Shown: positions 7,463-15,747, numbered from the stretch's first letter. The stretch is 16,618 bases of DNA from Flavonifractor sp963557075 (GCA_963557075.1 CAUWDA010000043.1:1-16618); one strand, 5' to 3'. Numbers and translations: made by a program. Notes: a model not told the origin generated them from the letters alone.

Positions 7463-8083
7463 TTGGATCGGTATATTGAACAGTTGGAAAAAGAGTTCTC
7501 GCAAGTATCCAATGGCTTCAAAAATGAAGAACAGAGAGCCAAGACCGATTTTGATACCAATGACAAATCCTATATAAAAGAACTCGCTTACGCAGCTTAT
7601 CAGTCTGAGGTCTATCAGGTCAGAATGTATGGTGTCTTTCTTTTTGGACATTTATCAGAGGATGTAGAAATCCTGAATTTTATGCGGGAGAGTGTATCCA
7701 AAGATGAAAATTGGAGGGTTCAGGAGGTTTTAGCAAAGGCCTTTGATGAATTCTGCAAAAGGACCGGATTCGAAAAGTCTCTTCCAGTGATTGACTCATG
7801 GTTGCAAGACAAAAATTCCAATACCAGAAGGGCAGTTACAGAAGGCTTAAGAATATGGACCTCAAGGCCATATTTCAAGGAAAATCCCGAAGAAGCAATT
7901 CGAAGATTGGCCGATCTGAAAAATGACCCCAGTGAGTATGTCAGAAAATCAGTTGGTAATGCCTTGCGGGATATAAGCAAAAAACATGGTGCGCTGGTTG
8001 CAGCTGAATTAAGCGCATGGGACTTGTCATCCAAAGAGATTCACCAAGTTTATAAGCTGGCAAGCAAATTTATTGAGAAATAG
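7463..8083 (+). CDS. HEAT-repeat protein, related to AlkC/AlkD DNA alkylation-repair glycosylases
   Basis: This 206-residue all-helical protein has HEAT-like repeats. The C-terminal segment RRAVTEGLRIWTSRP followed by NDPSEYVRKSVGNALRDISK resembles the conserved core of AlkC/AlkD-type DNA alkylation-repair proteins, which excise alkylated purines without base flipping. Whether the catalytic residues of that family are kept cannot be settled by eye, so glycosylase activity is inference. The start is TTG at 7463, 9 bases after AGGGGG. The gene is clearly more AT-rich than the flanking backbone and has its own promoter and terminator, so it looks like an independent cargo cassette placed between topB and the ArdA region. 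It may act in DNA repair or phage defence. Confidence 0.7.
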   Translation: MDRYIEQLEKEFSQVSNGFKNEEQRAKTDFDTNDKSYIKELAYAAYQSEVYQVRMYGVFLFGHLSEDVEILNFMRESVSKDENWRVQEVLAKAFDEFCKRTGFEKSLPVIDSWLQDKNSNTRRAVTEGLRIWTSRPYFKENPEEAIRRLADLKNDPSEYVRKSVGNALRDISKKHGALVAAELSAWDLSSKEIHQVYKLASKFIEK

Positions 8084-8150
8084 ACCTCTCAACCAATTAC
8101 TCTTCTATCAGCGATCCAAAAATATCAGCCACTTTCCAACAGCAACATCG

Positions 8151-8186
8151 AGCAGGAAACCTTTCCGGGTTTCCTGCTTTTCTTTT
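8151..8186 (+). terminator. Intrinsic terminator after the HEAT-repeat gene
   Basis: An 11-bp perfect stem (8151-8161 with 8168-8178) and a 6-base loop are followed by a T-rich tail (TTTTCTTTT). It closes the AT-rich cassette before the GC-rich backbone resumes. Confidence 0.9.
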
Positions 8187-8212
8187 ACCCATTTTCAGAA
8201 AGGATGATGTCT

Positions 8213-8743
8213 TTGAGCAAAACCGAAACCAATTTCATGGAGCATTTGAAACCGCTGCTCCCCGCGGGCGGTGACGCAAGCGAGCTGGAGGCAGCGGCCC
8301 AGGCGCTTGCCGGACTTTCCCCGGAGGACCGTGACCTCCTGGCCGCTGTTCAGGAGTCGCCCTATCGCCTGACCACCCTGGAACAGTTCCGGGAGTTCCC
8401 CGCCAACACCGAGTATTTTGTCCTGGAGCCCAACATCAGCAAGGTGGAGGATGTGGGCTGGCGCTATCTGGCGCAGCATTTGGACGTCCTTCTGCCCCCG
8501 GAGCTGCTGGACGCCATTGATCCCGTTCCTTTTGGCAACCATGCCATGCAGGAGGAACAGGGGTGCTTCACCAGTAAAGGGTATCTCACCCTCTCCGGCG
8601 ACGAGTGGGAGCATGAGCGCCCCAGGGAGAAGCAGATAGAGAAAAAGCCCTCCATCAAGGAACGGCTGGAACAGAGCCGGAAAGAATGTGCCAATCAGAG
8701 CAAGGCGCAGCCCCATCGGGAAAAGCCTGCGCCGGAGCGATAA
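8213..8743 (+). CDS. ICE-associated hypothetical protein upstream of ArdA
   Basis: This is a 176-residue protein without recognised catalytic motifs. It is acidic and helical, with SPEDRDLLAAVQESPYRL in the N-terminal third and NTEYFVLEPNISKVEDVGWR in the middle. The C-terminal tail EKKPSIKERLEQSRKEC is nearly the same as the tail of the next protein. TTG at 8213 is preferred because AAAGGA (8199-8204) lies about 8 bases upstream; in-frame ATGs at 8204 and 8207 sit directly on that site. The next gene's ribosome binding site overlaps its stop, so the two are co-transcribed. A role with antirestriction or DNA-processing functions is only suggested by position. Confidence 0.75.
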   Translation: MSKTETNFMEHLKPLLPAGGDASELEAAAQALAGLSPEDRDLLAAVQESPYRLTTLEQFREFPANTEYFVLEPNISKVEDVGWRYLAQHLDVLLPPELLDAIDPVPFGNHAMQEEQGCFTSKGYLTLSGDEWEHERPREKQIEKKPSIKERLEQSRKECANQSKAQPHREKPAPER

Positions 8744-8755
8744 GGAGGTGTCGCC

Positions 8756-10615
8756 ATGCCCCATTATGATTATGACAAAGATTATCCCTTTGCCGCCTTC
8801 ATCACCAACCTGGGGAAATACAACGAGGGCACCCTTGTGGGCGAATGGGTGAAGTTTCCCACCACGGCGGAAGAACTGAAAAAGGTCTTTGAGCGCATCG
8901 GGATTGGTGCGAAGGACGACTTTGGGCAGACCTATGAGGAATGGTTCATCACGGACTACGACTGCTATGTGGACGGTCTCTATGACCTGCTGGGTGAGTA
9001 TGCCAACCTGGACGAGTTGAACTATCTGGCCTCCAAGCTGGACGACATGAGCCAGGACGAATATGAGCGGTTCCAGGCGGCCATGGAGATCGGCGACCAC
9101 ACGGGCAGCATTCAGGAGCTTATCAACCTGACGGAGAACCTGGACTGCTACGACGTTTACCCCGACATCCACGACCACGACGATCTGGGCCGGTATTACA
9201 TCGAGGAACTGGATGCCATGCAGGTGCCGGAGCATCTGCGCAACTACATCGACTATGAGGCCTACGGGCGGGACATCGCCCTGGAGGAAAGCGGCCAGTT
9301 CACCGACTTGGGCTATGTGCGGGACACCGGGGACAGTTTCCATGAGTATTACGATGGCGAGCGCGGCAGCATCCCGGAGGAATACCGGGTGATGACCTTC
9401 CAGGATGATATCCCCAAAGAAGAAATTTCGGAGTGGGCTATGGATCTTGCCTACGATATGGACGAGTTTTTCCGGCAGCACGATCCGCAGTACGCCGCCG
9501 AGCACCCGGAGGAACACGCGGCGAAGGAAGAAATCTACGAAAACCTGATGGCCGGGCGCATCTCCGCCCTGGACGAGAAGCTGGCCGCCCTGGGGCAGAC
9601 CCAGGAGGACTATCTTCCTTCGGAGATTGAGAAGTTCAAGGATGCCACCGGCTATGAGGAATGTCTGGATGTGGACCCCCAGGCAATCCGGGAGGCCATT
9701 GAAAACCCGGATCAGTCCCATGTGGACGAGATGCTGGCCTTTGCGGAGCAGGCAAAACGGGAGTATGAGGCGGAGTTGTACGGGCAGCAAGCGGCGCCTA
9801 CCCCGGATGACCGAGAGACCGGCGAGACGGTGCGGACCCCCAGGGGCACCTTCCATGTGACGGATATGAGCCGGGAACAGATGGAGGCAGCCGGATACGG
9901 TTTCCACCACGAGTCCGAGGACGGAAAGTATCTCATCATGGCCAACGGCAGCCGCGCCTTTGCCATCCCCAGCGGAGACGCACCCGAACATACCGCGCCG
10001 GAGAAGTTGACTGTTCTGGTGGTGGAGCCCATGAAGGAACCCTATGTGAAGGAAATCGACCCCGGCCTCCATGCGCTGCAAGCGGAGGTGGGCGGCGACA
10101 TTGCCGCCTCCTATCCCTTTGACGATCCGGTGGGGCTGGTGCTGAACGACGAGGGCAAGCTCATCGGTCTGGACCTGAACCGCTCTCTCCGGGACGAGCA
10201 TGGGGAGATTTACGACATTGTGGCAGGCACCTTCTTGGTGGCGGGCCTGGGGCCGGAGAGTTTTGCGTCCCTGCCCCCGGACATGATCCAGAAATACACC
10301 GAGCAATTCAAGCGGCCGGAGCTGTTCGCCAGCATCAACGGGCAGATCGTATCCGTTCCCGTGGAGCCGGAAAACCCGCTGCGCACGGCGGAAATGACCC
10401 TGGAGGATGACTACGGCATGATCGACGGGATTATCAACAATGGCCGCCGTGGTGAGGAATTGGAGAAAGCCCAGGCCGAGGCGCGCAGGACCACGCCGGA
10501 AAAAAAGCCCTCCATCCGGGAGCGGCTGGAGGACGCAAAACGGGAGTGTGGGACGCGAAAAGCCCCGGACAAGCCTGCCCCGCAGAAGAAGCCCCCGGAG
10601 GTGGGCGACTTATGA
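8756..10615 (+). CDS. ArdA antirestriction domain fused to a DUF3846 domain
   Basis: This 619-residue protein is acidic throughout. Residues about 1-200 match ArdA (FAAFITNLGKYNEGTLVGEW, then EEWFITDYD), a DNA-mimic family that blocks type I restriction enzymes when an element enters a new host. A helical middle part (about 220-350) is unassigned. A short module with TPRGTFHVTDMSREQMEAAG follows at about 361-405. Residues about 416-525 match DUF3846 (KLTVLVVEP, VGGDIAASYPFDDPVGLVLN, DIVAGTFLVAG). The C-terminus carries KKPSIRERLEDAKREC (about 582-597) and a basic Pro-rich end. AAGGAGGTG precedes the ATG. It overlaps the next small gene by ATGA. Fusing an antirestriction module with other domains is usual in this element family. 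Confidence 0.85.
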   Translation: MPHYDYDKDYPFAAFITNLGKYNEGTLVGEWVKFPTTAEELKKVFERIGIGAKDDFGQTYEEWFITDYDCYVDGLYDLLGEYANLDELNYLASKLDDMSQDEYERFQAAMEIGDHTGSIQELINLTENLDCYDVYPDIHDHDDLGRYYIEELDAMQVPEHLRNYIDYEAYGRDIALEESGQFTDLGYVRDTGDSFHEYYDGERGSIPEEYRVMTFQDDIPKEEISEWAMDLAYDMDEFFRQHDPQYAAEHPEEHAAKEEIYENLMAGRISALDEKLAALGQTQEDYLPSEIEKFKDATGYEECLDVDPQAIREAIENPDQSHVDEMLAFAEQAKREYEAELYGQQAAPTPDDRETGETVRTPRGTFHVTDMSREQMEAAGYGFHHESEDGKYLIMANGSRAFAIPSGDAPEHTAPEKLTVLVVEPMKEPYVKEIDPGLHALQAEVGGDIAASYPFDDPVGLVLNDEGKLIGLDLNRSLRDEHGEIYDIVAGTFLVAGLGPESFASLPPDMIQKYTEQFKRPELFASINGQIVSVPVEPENPLRTAEMTLEDDYGMIDGIINNGRRGEELEKAQAEARRTTPEKKPSIRERLEDAKRECGTRKAPDKPAPQKKPPEVGDL

Positions 10616-10788
10616 GCCGGAGTAAAAAATGGCGTCTGGAATGGGCGTTCTTCCTGGGCGAGAACGGCAGGCGCCAGTATAACAAGCTCTGCAAGGGCTG
10701 TGTCCATTCCTGTAAGCAGAGCTTCCGGGCGGTGGTGGTGTCCTGTCCGCACTATCTTTCCCGCCGTTCCAAAAAGTGTAGGAATTAG
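10612..10788 (+). CDS. Small Cys-rich conserved ICE protein (58 residues)
   Basis: This basic 58-residue protein has Cys27-x2-Cys30-x3-Cys34 and later Cys45 and Cys56, an arrangement that could bind zinc. The start ATG overlaps the stop of the ArdA fusion (ATGA), and GGAGGTG sits about 8 bases upstream, so translation is coupled. Similar short WRLEWAFFL-type proteins occur beside ArdA-region genes of Tn1549-like elements as far as I recall. Their function is unknown. It is the last intact backbone gene before the rearranged end. Confidence 0.7.
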   Translation: MSRSKKWRLEWAFFLGENGRRQYNKLCKGCVHSCKQSFRAVVVSCPHYLSRRSKKCRN

Positions 10789-10919
10789 GGTTCAAAACGG
10801 GTCAAGAAACCGCCTGTGTCGGCTTTTCTGTGTGGGGGCAGTATGATTTCTATGTGGGGCGGAAGGGCGCTTCTGCGTAGAGGAAATGACGAATTTCCAT
10901 CTATGGTCAAGTAAAAAGA
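10789..10919. other. Non-coding stretch between the backbone operon and the reverse-strand cargo gene
   Basis: No credible gene is seen. An imperfect hairpin at about 10806-10828 (ACCG/CGGC core followed by TTTT) may terminate the ArdA operon. A 6-bp hairpin GGAAAT (10882-10887) / ATTTCC (10893-10898) follows. The AT-rich reverse-strand gene begins beyond a strong terminator at 10912-10962. Confidence 0.4.
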
Positions 10920-10962
10920 GGGGGCACCATCATTGGACATTACGTCCTGTGATGGTGCCCCC
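10912..10962 (-). terminator. Strong intrinsic terminator of the reverse-strand cargo gene
   Basis: A perfect 13-bp stem (10920-10932 with 10950-10962) encloses a 17-base loop with a nested GGAC/GTCC stem. On the minus strand it is followed by CTCTTTTT. It starts 5 bases after the stop codon of the minus-strand gene. Confidence 0.85.
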
Positions 10963-10967
10963 CTTAT

Positions 10968-11870
10968 TTACGTTGTTTCCGCAGGTTCAATTTTGTCTAA
11001 AATTAAAGTCGCTTCCGCTTTAAAGTCAAAGTCAGGTTGTCCCTGTCGAGCATAATAAGCGGAAAACCGATTCAAAATATTTTTCACAAAGTACTCTTGG
11101 ACTTTCACAACAGGCGAGCCATATTCAGCAATGAACTCTTCTGGAGGATATGTTATAACATTTCTGAAATTTATGTATCCGCCACAGAAAAGTGTATTAC
11201 ATGGTAGCCAATGGTAATATTCTGTCAAATTGTTTTTTATTGCATCTTGTATATCCGCCTTCTTATCCTTTCTTTTTGTGGATTTACTCGCTACTTTTTT
11301 GTTGACTTCGTCGTGATTAGCAATTTCACAAACCAGAATTCGGTCTGTCTTAAATTTCCCACCGTGTATAGCCAAATCGCATGGTGGTGATAAAACAATG
11401 CAAAAAAGTCCATCTTTTGATGATTTGTAGATGGCCCCCGTTTTGATATCTTGCGAAATTGGAGGTTTAATGTACATTTCCTCTGTAATGTATCCGGGGA
11501 CTTCGCTATCGATAAGCTCTTGAATATGCGATACGGCATAGCGCAAAAGAACTTTTTCGGTCTCTATACCTTGCGCTTTCTTGGACTTCCACAACTCAAT
11601 TTGAGGGTACAAGTTTTTCCAAAAAACTTGGGTCATCACCTTTTCGATGATTCCGGTTCCGCCAAGTACATTGAACAATCCTGTATCAGAGACAGCACGC
11701 AAATCGTTAAGTATTTCTTCATGCCTTGCCTCACCTTTTTTATAAACCCTTATAGGATCGCCGTGTTCGGTATCCGGTGTCCCAGTAAAAATTGCCACAG
11801 GAACTCGAAATTTATCTACTATCTCCCGGACAATATGTCTACATTGATAAGGAACTGGCACGGGCCTCAA
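10968..11870 (-). pseudogene. 5'-truncated receiver-like protein with a C-terminal SPPCDL domain (possible defence-system remnant)
   Basis: The frame opens with a poor TTG at 11870 that lies in sequence belonging to the opposite integrase gene. The protein-like part starts around IVREIVDKFRVPVAIFTGTP (11834 downwards). That segment and the following IRVYKKGEA look like the last strands of a response-regulator receiver domain (Thr after beta-4, Lys on beta-5). The first part, with the phosphorylated Asp, is missing. An effector region of roughly 230 residues follows, with FCIVLSPPCDLA and KTDRILVCEI, which I recall from proteins paired with histidine-kinase-like ATPases in defence islands. No ribosome binding site or promoter is visible, so it is probably not expressed. 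Codon use is AT-rich. Stop is TAA at 10968-10970. Confidence 0.55.
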
Positions 11871-12523
11871 AGCGGGCCATTGAGATGCTGGGGCAAAAGG
11901 ACATCTACCATGTGTTTACGCCTCTGTTCCCCAACACCAGCACCAGGATCATCTTGAAGAAGCCCAAGACCGATTCCAGCATCCGCAAGGTGTGGCTGCC
12001 CAAGACCCTGGCTTATATCCTGCGAGAATGGAAATCCGCGCAAGACGAGCTGCGGGCGCTGCTCCGTGACGAGTATCAGGACTACGACCTGGTGGTGGCG
12101 CTGGCCAATGGCCGCCCCTGTGAGGACCGTATCATCCTGAAATCGTTTGAGAAGCTGCGGGAGAAAGCGGGGCTTCCTAAAGTAGTCTTTCACTCCCTCC
12201 GCCATTCCAGCACGACCTATAAGCTGAAACTCAACCACGGCGACCTGAAGGCCACCCAGGGCGATACGGGCCACGCCCAGATCGACATGATCACCAGCGT
12301 GTATGCGCACATTCTGGACGAGGATCGCAAAATCAATGCCCAGAAGTTTGAAAGCGCCTTCTATGCCAATCCCGACCTGCGTTCGGTTCGTCCCCCGGAG
12401 GAACCAAAGGAACCGGCGCCCGCCACATTGGATTTGGAGGCCCTGGTGGAACAGCTTCGCAAGTCGCCGGAACTGGTCAACACACTGGCCGCATTGCTGG
12501 CGTCGGCCCCATCCGAAAAATAG
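11834..12523 (+). pseudogene. int: C-terminal fragment of the ICE tyrosine recombinase (integrase)
   Basis: About 230 residues remain, starting around YVYIDKELARASKRAIEM. The catalytic domain keeps the second box HSLRHSSTTYKL (His-x-x-Arg), GDTGHAQIDMITSVYAHIL (His and the Tyr nucleophile) and a C-terminal tail. The SAM-like core-binding domain and the first catalytic Arg (box I, G-x-R-x-x-E) are absent. In this element family full-length integrases are around 400 residues or more. The 5' end meets the truncated reverse-strand gene at about 11834-11842, so one deletion or recombination removed both starts. Without box I the fragment cannot catalyse integration or excision. Its position between the cargo and tRNA-Arg marks the right end of the element. 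Confidence 0.85.
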
Positions 12524-12538
12524 GGCGGGAAAATCGTA

Positions 12539-12598
12539 TTAGCAAATCGGCGTTTTTTATTAGCAAGGCCGGAAAAATAGTTCGAAGCCAATTAGCAG
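12539..12598 (+). repeat. Three ATTAGCA direct repeats, candidate integrase arm-type sites
   Basis: TTAGCAA occurs at 12539-12545 and 12560-12566 and TTAGCAG at 12592-12598, each preceded by A or T. The spacings are 21 and 32 bp, close to two and three helical turns. They lie directly between the integrase and the tRNA target, where arm-type binding sites of tyrosine integrases are expected. Confidence 0.45.
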
Positions 12599-12664
12599 GC
12601 ATACAGCGGAAAATGTATAAAATCGTTCCGGCGGAGCGGCAAAAACGCTCCAATGAAATGATAA

Positions 12665-12707
12665 CAAAAAACCGCTGTAAACCATCAAAAAAACGGCTTA
12701 CAGCGGT
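12665..12707 (-). terminator. Intrinsic terminator of the tRNA-Arg transcript
   Basis: On the minus strand a 10-bp perfect stem (12698-12707 with 12671-12680) and a 17-base loop are followed by TTTTTT. It begins 7 bases downstream of the tRNA CCA end. Confidence 0.9.
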
Positions 12708-12713
12708 CATTTT

Positions 12714-12790
12714 TGGCACCCCCGGCTGGGTTCGAACCAGTGGCCTGTCGCTTAGGAGGCGACCGCTCTATCCAACTGAGCTACGGGGGC
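12714..12790 (-). tRNA. tRNA-Arg (anticodon CCT)
   Basis: Read on the minus strand it forms a full cloverleaf. The acceptor is GCCCCCG/CGGGGGT, the D arm GCTCAGTTGGATAGAGC, the anticodon stem GTCGC/GCGAC with loop CTCCTAA (anticodon CCT), and the T loop TTCGAAC. G73 and an encoded CCA end the gene. It reads the AGG codon. The ICE right end abuts its 3' side, so it is the likely integration target. Confidence 0.93.
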
Positions 12791-12812
12791 TTATACAGAA
12801 ATTATTCAATTT

Positions 12813-12883
12813 TGCAGGGCTCCAGGATTCGAACGATTCGTTTTTTAGGAGGGGTGCGCTCTATCCTATTGAGCTACTGGCGC
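12813..12883 (-). pseudogene. Degenerate tRNA-Arg (CCT) with broken 3' half
   Basis: The 5' half is a normal tRNA-Arg(CCT): acceptor GCGCCAG, D arm GCTCAATAGGATAGAGC and anticodon loop CTCCTAA. Directly after the loop the expected GGGTG strand is replaced by AAAACG. The T-stem 3' strand is almost absent, the acceptor partner is CTGGAGC (one mismatch) and there is no CCA. It is the promoter-proximal member of the pair. It is very unlikely to be charged; a tRNA scan should give a poor or pseudogene score. Confidence 0.75.
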
Positions 12884-12927
12884 GTATTCATGCTCTATTC
12901 CATTTTGTTCTCTGTAGATACCGGACT

Positions 12928-12956
12928 ATTGTAACCCAATTTTTCCGCAGTGTCAA
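12928..12956 (-). promoter_or_regulatory. Consensus sigma-70 promoter for the tRNA-Arg genes
   Basis: On the minus strand TTGACA (12956-12951), a 17-base spacer and TACAAT (12933-12928) form a near-perfect vegetative promoter. It lies about 45 bases before the degenerate tRNA. It is divergent from the typA promoter. Confidence 0.88.
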
Positions 12957-13008
12957 CGTCAGCAGCGGAAAACATTCGGGTTTTTGTCGGTTTTTTTGCG
13001 AAAATCGG

Positions 13009-13038
13009 TTGCATCGACCGCATAGCATGCGGTATAAT
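13009..13038 (+). promoter_or_regulatory. typA promoter with a palindrome next to the -10
   Basis: TATAAT at 13033-13038 follows a partial -35, TTGCAT (13009-13014), by 18 bases. The spacer holds a perfect inverted repeat CCGCAT-AGC-ATGCGG (13018-13032) that ends against the -10. Its position would let a bound protein block RNA polymerase, so it may be an operator. Confidence 0.6.
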
Positions 13039-13063
13039 TAAGAGTCGAGCTTATCAAGATATT

Positions 13064-13089
13064 GCATACGTCCAGGCGTATGCCTTTTT
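13064..13089 (+). promoter_or_regulatory. Terminator-like hairpin in the typA leader (possible attenuator)
   Basis: A 7-bp stem GCATACG (13064-13070) / CGTATGC (13077-13083) with a 6-base loop is followed by CTTTTT. It lies between the promoter and the start codon in a leader of about 110 bases. A second weaker hairpin GCCGG/CCGGC follows near 13100-13120. Confidence 0.5.
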
Positions 13090-13154
13090 GCGGGATACTT
13101 GCCGGGTCCTTCAGACACCGGCGGTCTTGCCAGTATATCGGGAGGAAAGTTTAC

Positions 13155-14978
<1,824 letters not shown>

Positions 14979-14993
14979 GCAGATCACACCTAC

Positions 14994-15033
14994 ACGGCCC
15001 ATTCCTCATCGGAATGGGCCGTTTCTTTTTCTT
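14994..15033 (+). terminator. Intrinsic terminator of typA
   Basis: A 12-bp perfect stem (14994-15005 with 15011-15022) and a 5-base loop TCATC are followed by TTCTTTTTCTTT, 15 bases after the typA stop. Confidence 0.93.
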
Positions 15034-15055
15034 TCCCACTGTTCCTGATAACGTC

Positions 15056-15090
15056 AAAAAGGGCCTGCCGCGATGCGGCAGGCCCTTTTT
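15056..15090 (-). terminator. Symmetric terminator between typA and the convergent ATPase gene
   Basis: A perfect 16-bp inverted repeat (15056-15071 with 15075-15090) including A5 and T5 flanks works on both strands. It ends 18 bases before the stop of the minus-strand ATPase gene, which it most likely serves. Confidence 0.92.
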
Positions 15091-15108
15091 CAAACACGCT
15101 TGCTTGGA

Positions 15109-15522
15109 TCAGAAGTACTTCCGAACGCCCTCGGTAGCCAGAGAGGCGTCGGCGCTGATGGTGACGGTGAACTTGATGTTGTTCTTCTCGGAGAAGCTGT
15201 TCAGCCAATCCAGGAACTCCTCCACCGCGTGATCGGTGGCATCAGTGGCCACGATCTTGGTCAGGCTGTCGATAAACACATGGGTAATATCGTAGTTGCC
15301 GGCGTAGAGACCGCTGATGAAGCCCTTCAGGAAGTCGAAGCTGGACACATCAAAGTGGCTGGCCTCCACCAGGCGAATTTTATAATGAATGTCATAGGTC
15401 AGCTTGGGGCCGCGCTCAATGCAAACCACATTACCGTTCTCGCTGTGAACAGCGGAGTTAATGAGCTCGATCATCTGCTTGGTCTTGCCAGTGCCCTTGA
15501 CCCCCATGATCACTCTCACCAT
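15109..15522 (-). CDS. Small P-loop ATP-binding protein
   Basis: This is a 137-residue single-domain P-loop protein. Walker A is GVKGTGKT (7-14) and the likely Walker B is HVFIDS (Asp85). The fold looks RecA/AAA-like, with the C-terminal strand KFTVTISADAS. No sensor or partner domain is fused. AAGGAG lies 8 bases before the ATG at 15522; an upstream in-frame GTG at 15531 overlaps that site. The gene has its own promoter and terminator. Codon use is close to that of typA, so it is resident. I do not recognise a specific family, and function is unknown. Confidence 0.85.
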   Translation of the reverse strand: MVRVIMGVKGTGKTKQMIELINSAVHSENGNVVCIERGPKLTYDIHYKIRLVEASHFDVSSFDFLKGFISGLYAGNYDITHVFIDSLTKIVATDATDHAVEEFLDWLNSFSEKNNIKFTVTISADASLATEGVRKYF

Positions 15523-15572
15523 AGTTATCACTCCTTCTTAGTCCGCCGGGACCACCCCGGCCTAGTGCATTT

Positions 15573-15601
15573 ATGTTACCATTTTTACGCCGGGATTGCA
15601 A
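15573..15601 (-). promoter_or_regulatory. Promoter of the small ATPase gene
   Basis: On the minus strand TTGCAA (15601-15596), a 17-base spacer and TAACAT (15578-15573) precede the gene. A GC-rich hairpin (about 15546-15563, GCCGGG/CCCGGC) lies in the short leader before AAGGAG. Confidence 0.6.
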
Positions 15602-15698
15602 CTGATTTGCTCAAGTTCACAAAAAATTCCCACACGTCTTATTTGGAGACAGGCGGTATGCCCGAAGGGGCGCCGCCGCGGCGCAGTTCTACAAGTCC

Positions 15699-15747
15699 AA
15701 AAAGGCCGTCTGTCTCAGCTCAACCGCGCCTCCAGCTCGGCCTTTTT
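15699..15747 (-). terminator. Intrinsic terminator built into the outermost pgi tail copy
   Basis: On the minus strand AAAAAGGCCG (15747-15738) pairs perfectly with CGGCCTTTTT (15708-15699). The 29-base loop contains the end of the pgi tail copy and its TGA. The upstream arm lies inside the coding tail (codons for K-K-A). Only this copy has the A-rich arm, which suggests it is the original pgi terminus. Confidence 0.7.

Noticed and set aside
5204..7651. 815-codon open frame antisense to topB
   Set aside because: Shadow of a GC-rich gene; the sense strand has all topoisomerase motifs.
8195..10306. 703-codon open frame antisense to the ArdA region
   Set aside because: Shadow frame with no family features; the sense genes have ribosome binding sites and recognisable domains.
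12633..12651. GGAGCG/CGCTCC hairpin as a terminator of the integrase
   Set aside because: The stem is short and no T-run follows on either strand at the right place; it may just be part of the element end.
12713..13041. Small open frames across the tRNA genes
   Set aside because: They read through tRNA sequence (GWVRTSGLSLRRRPL-type translations), a known artefact.
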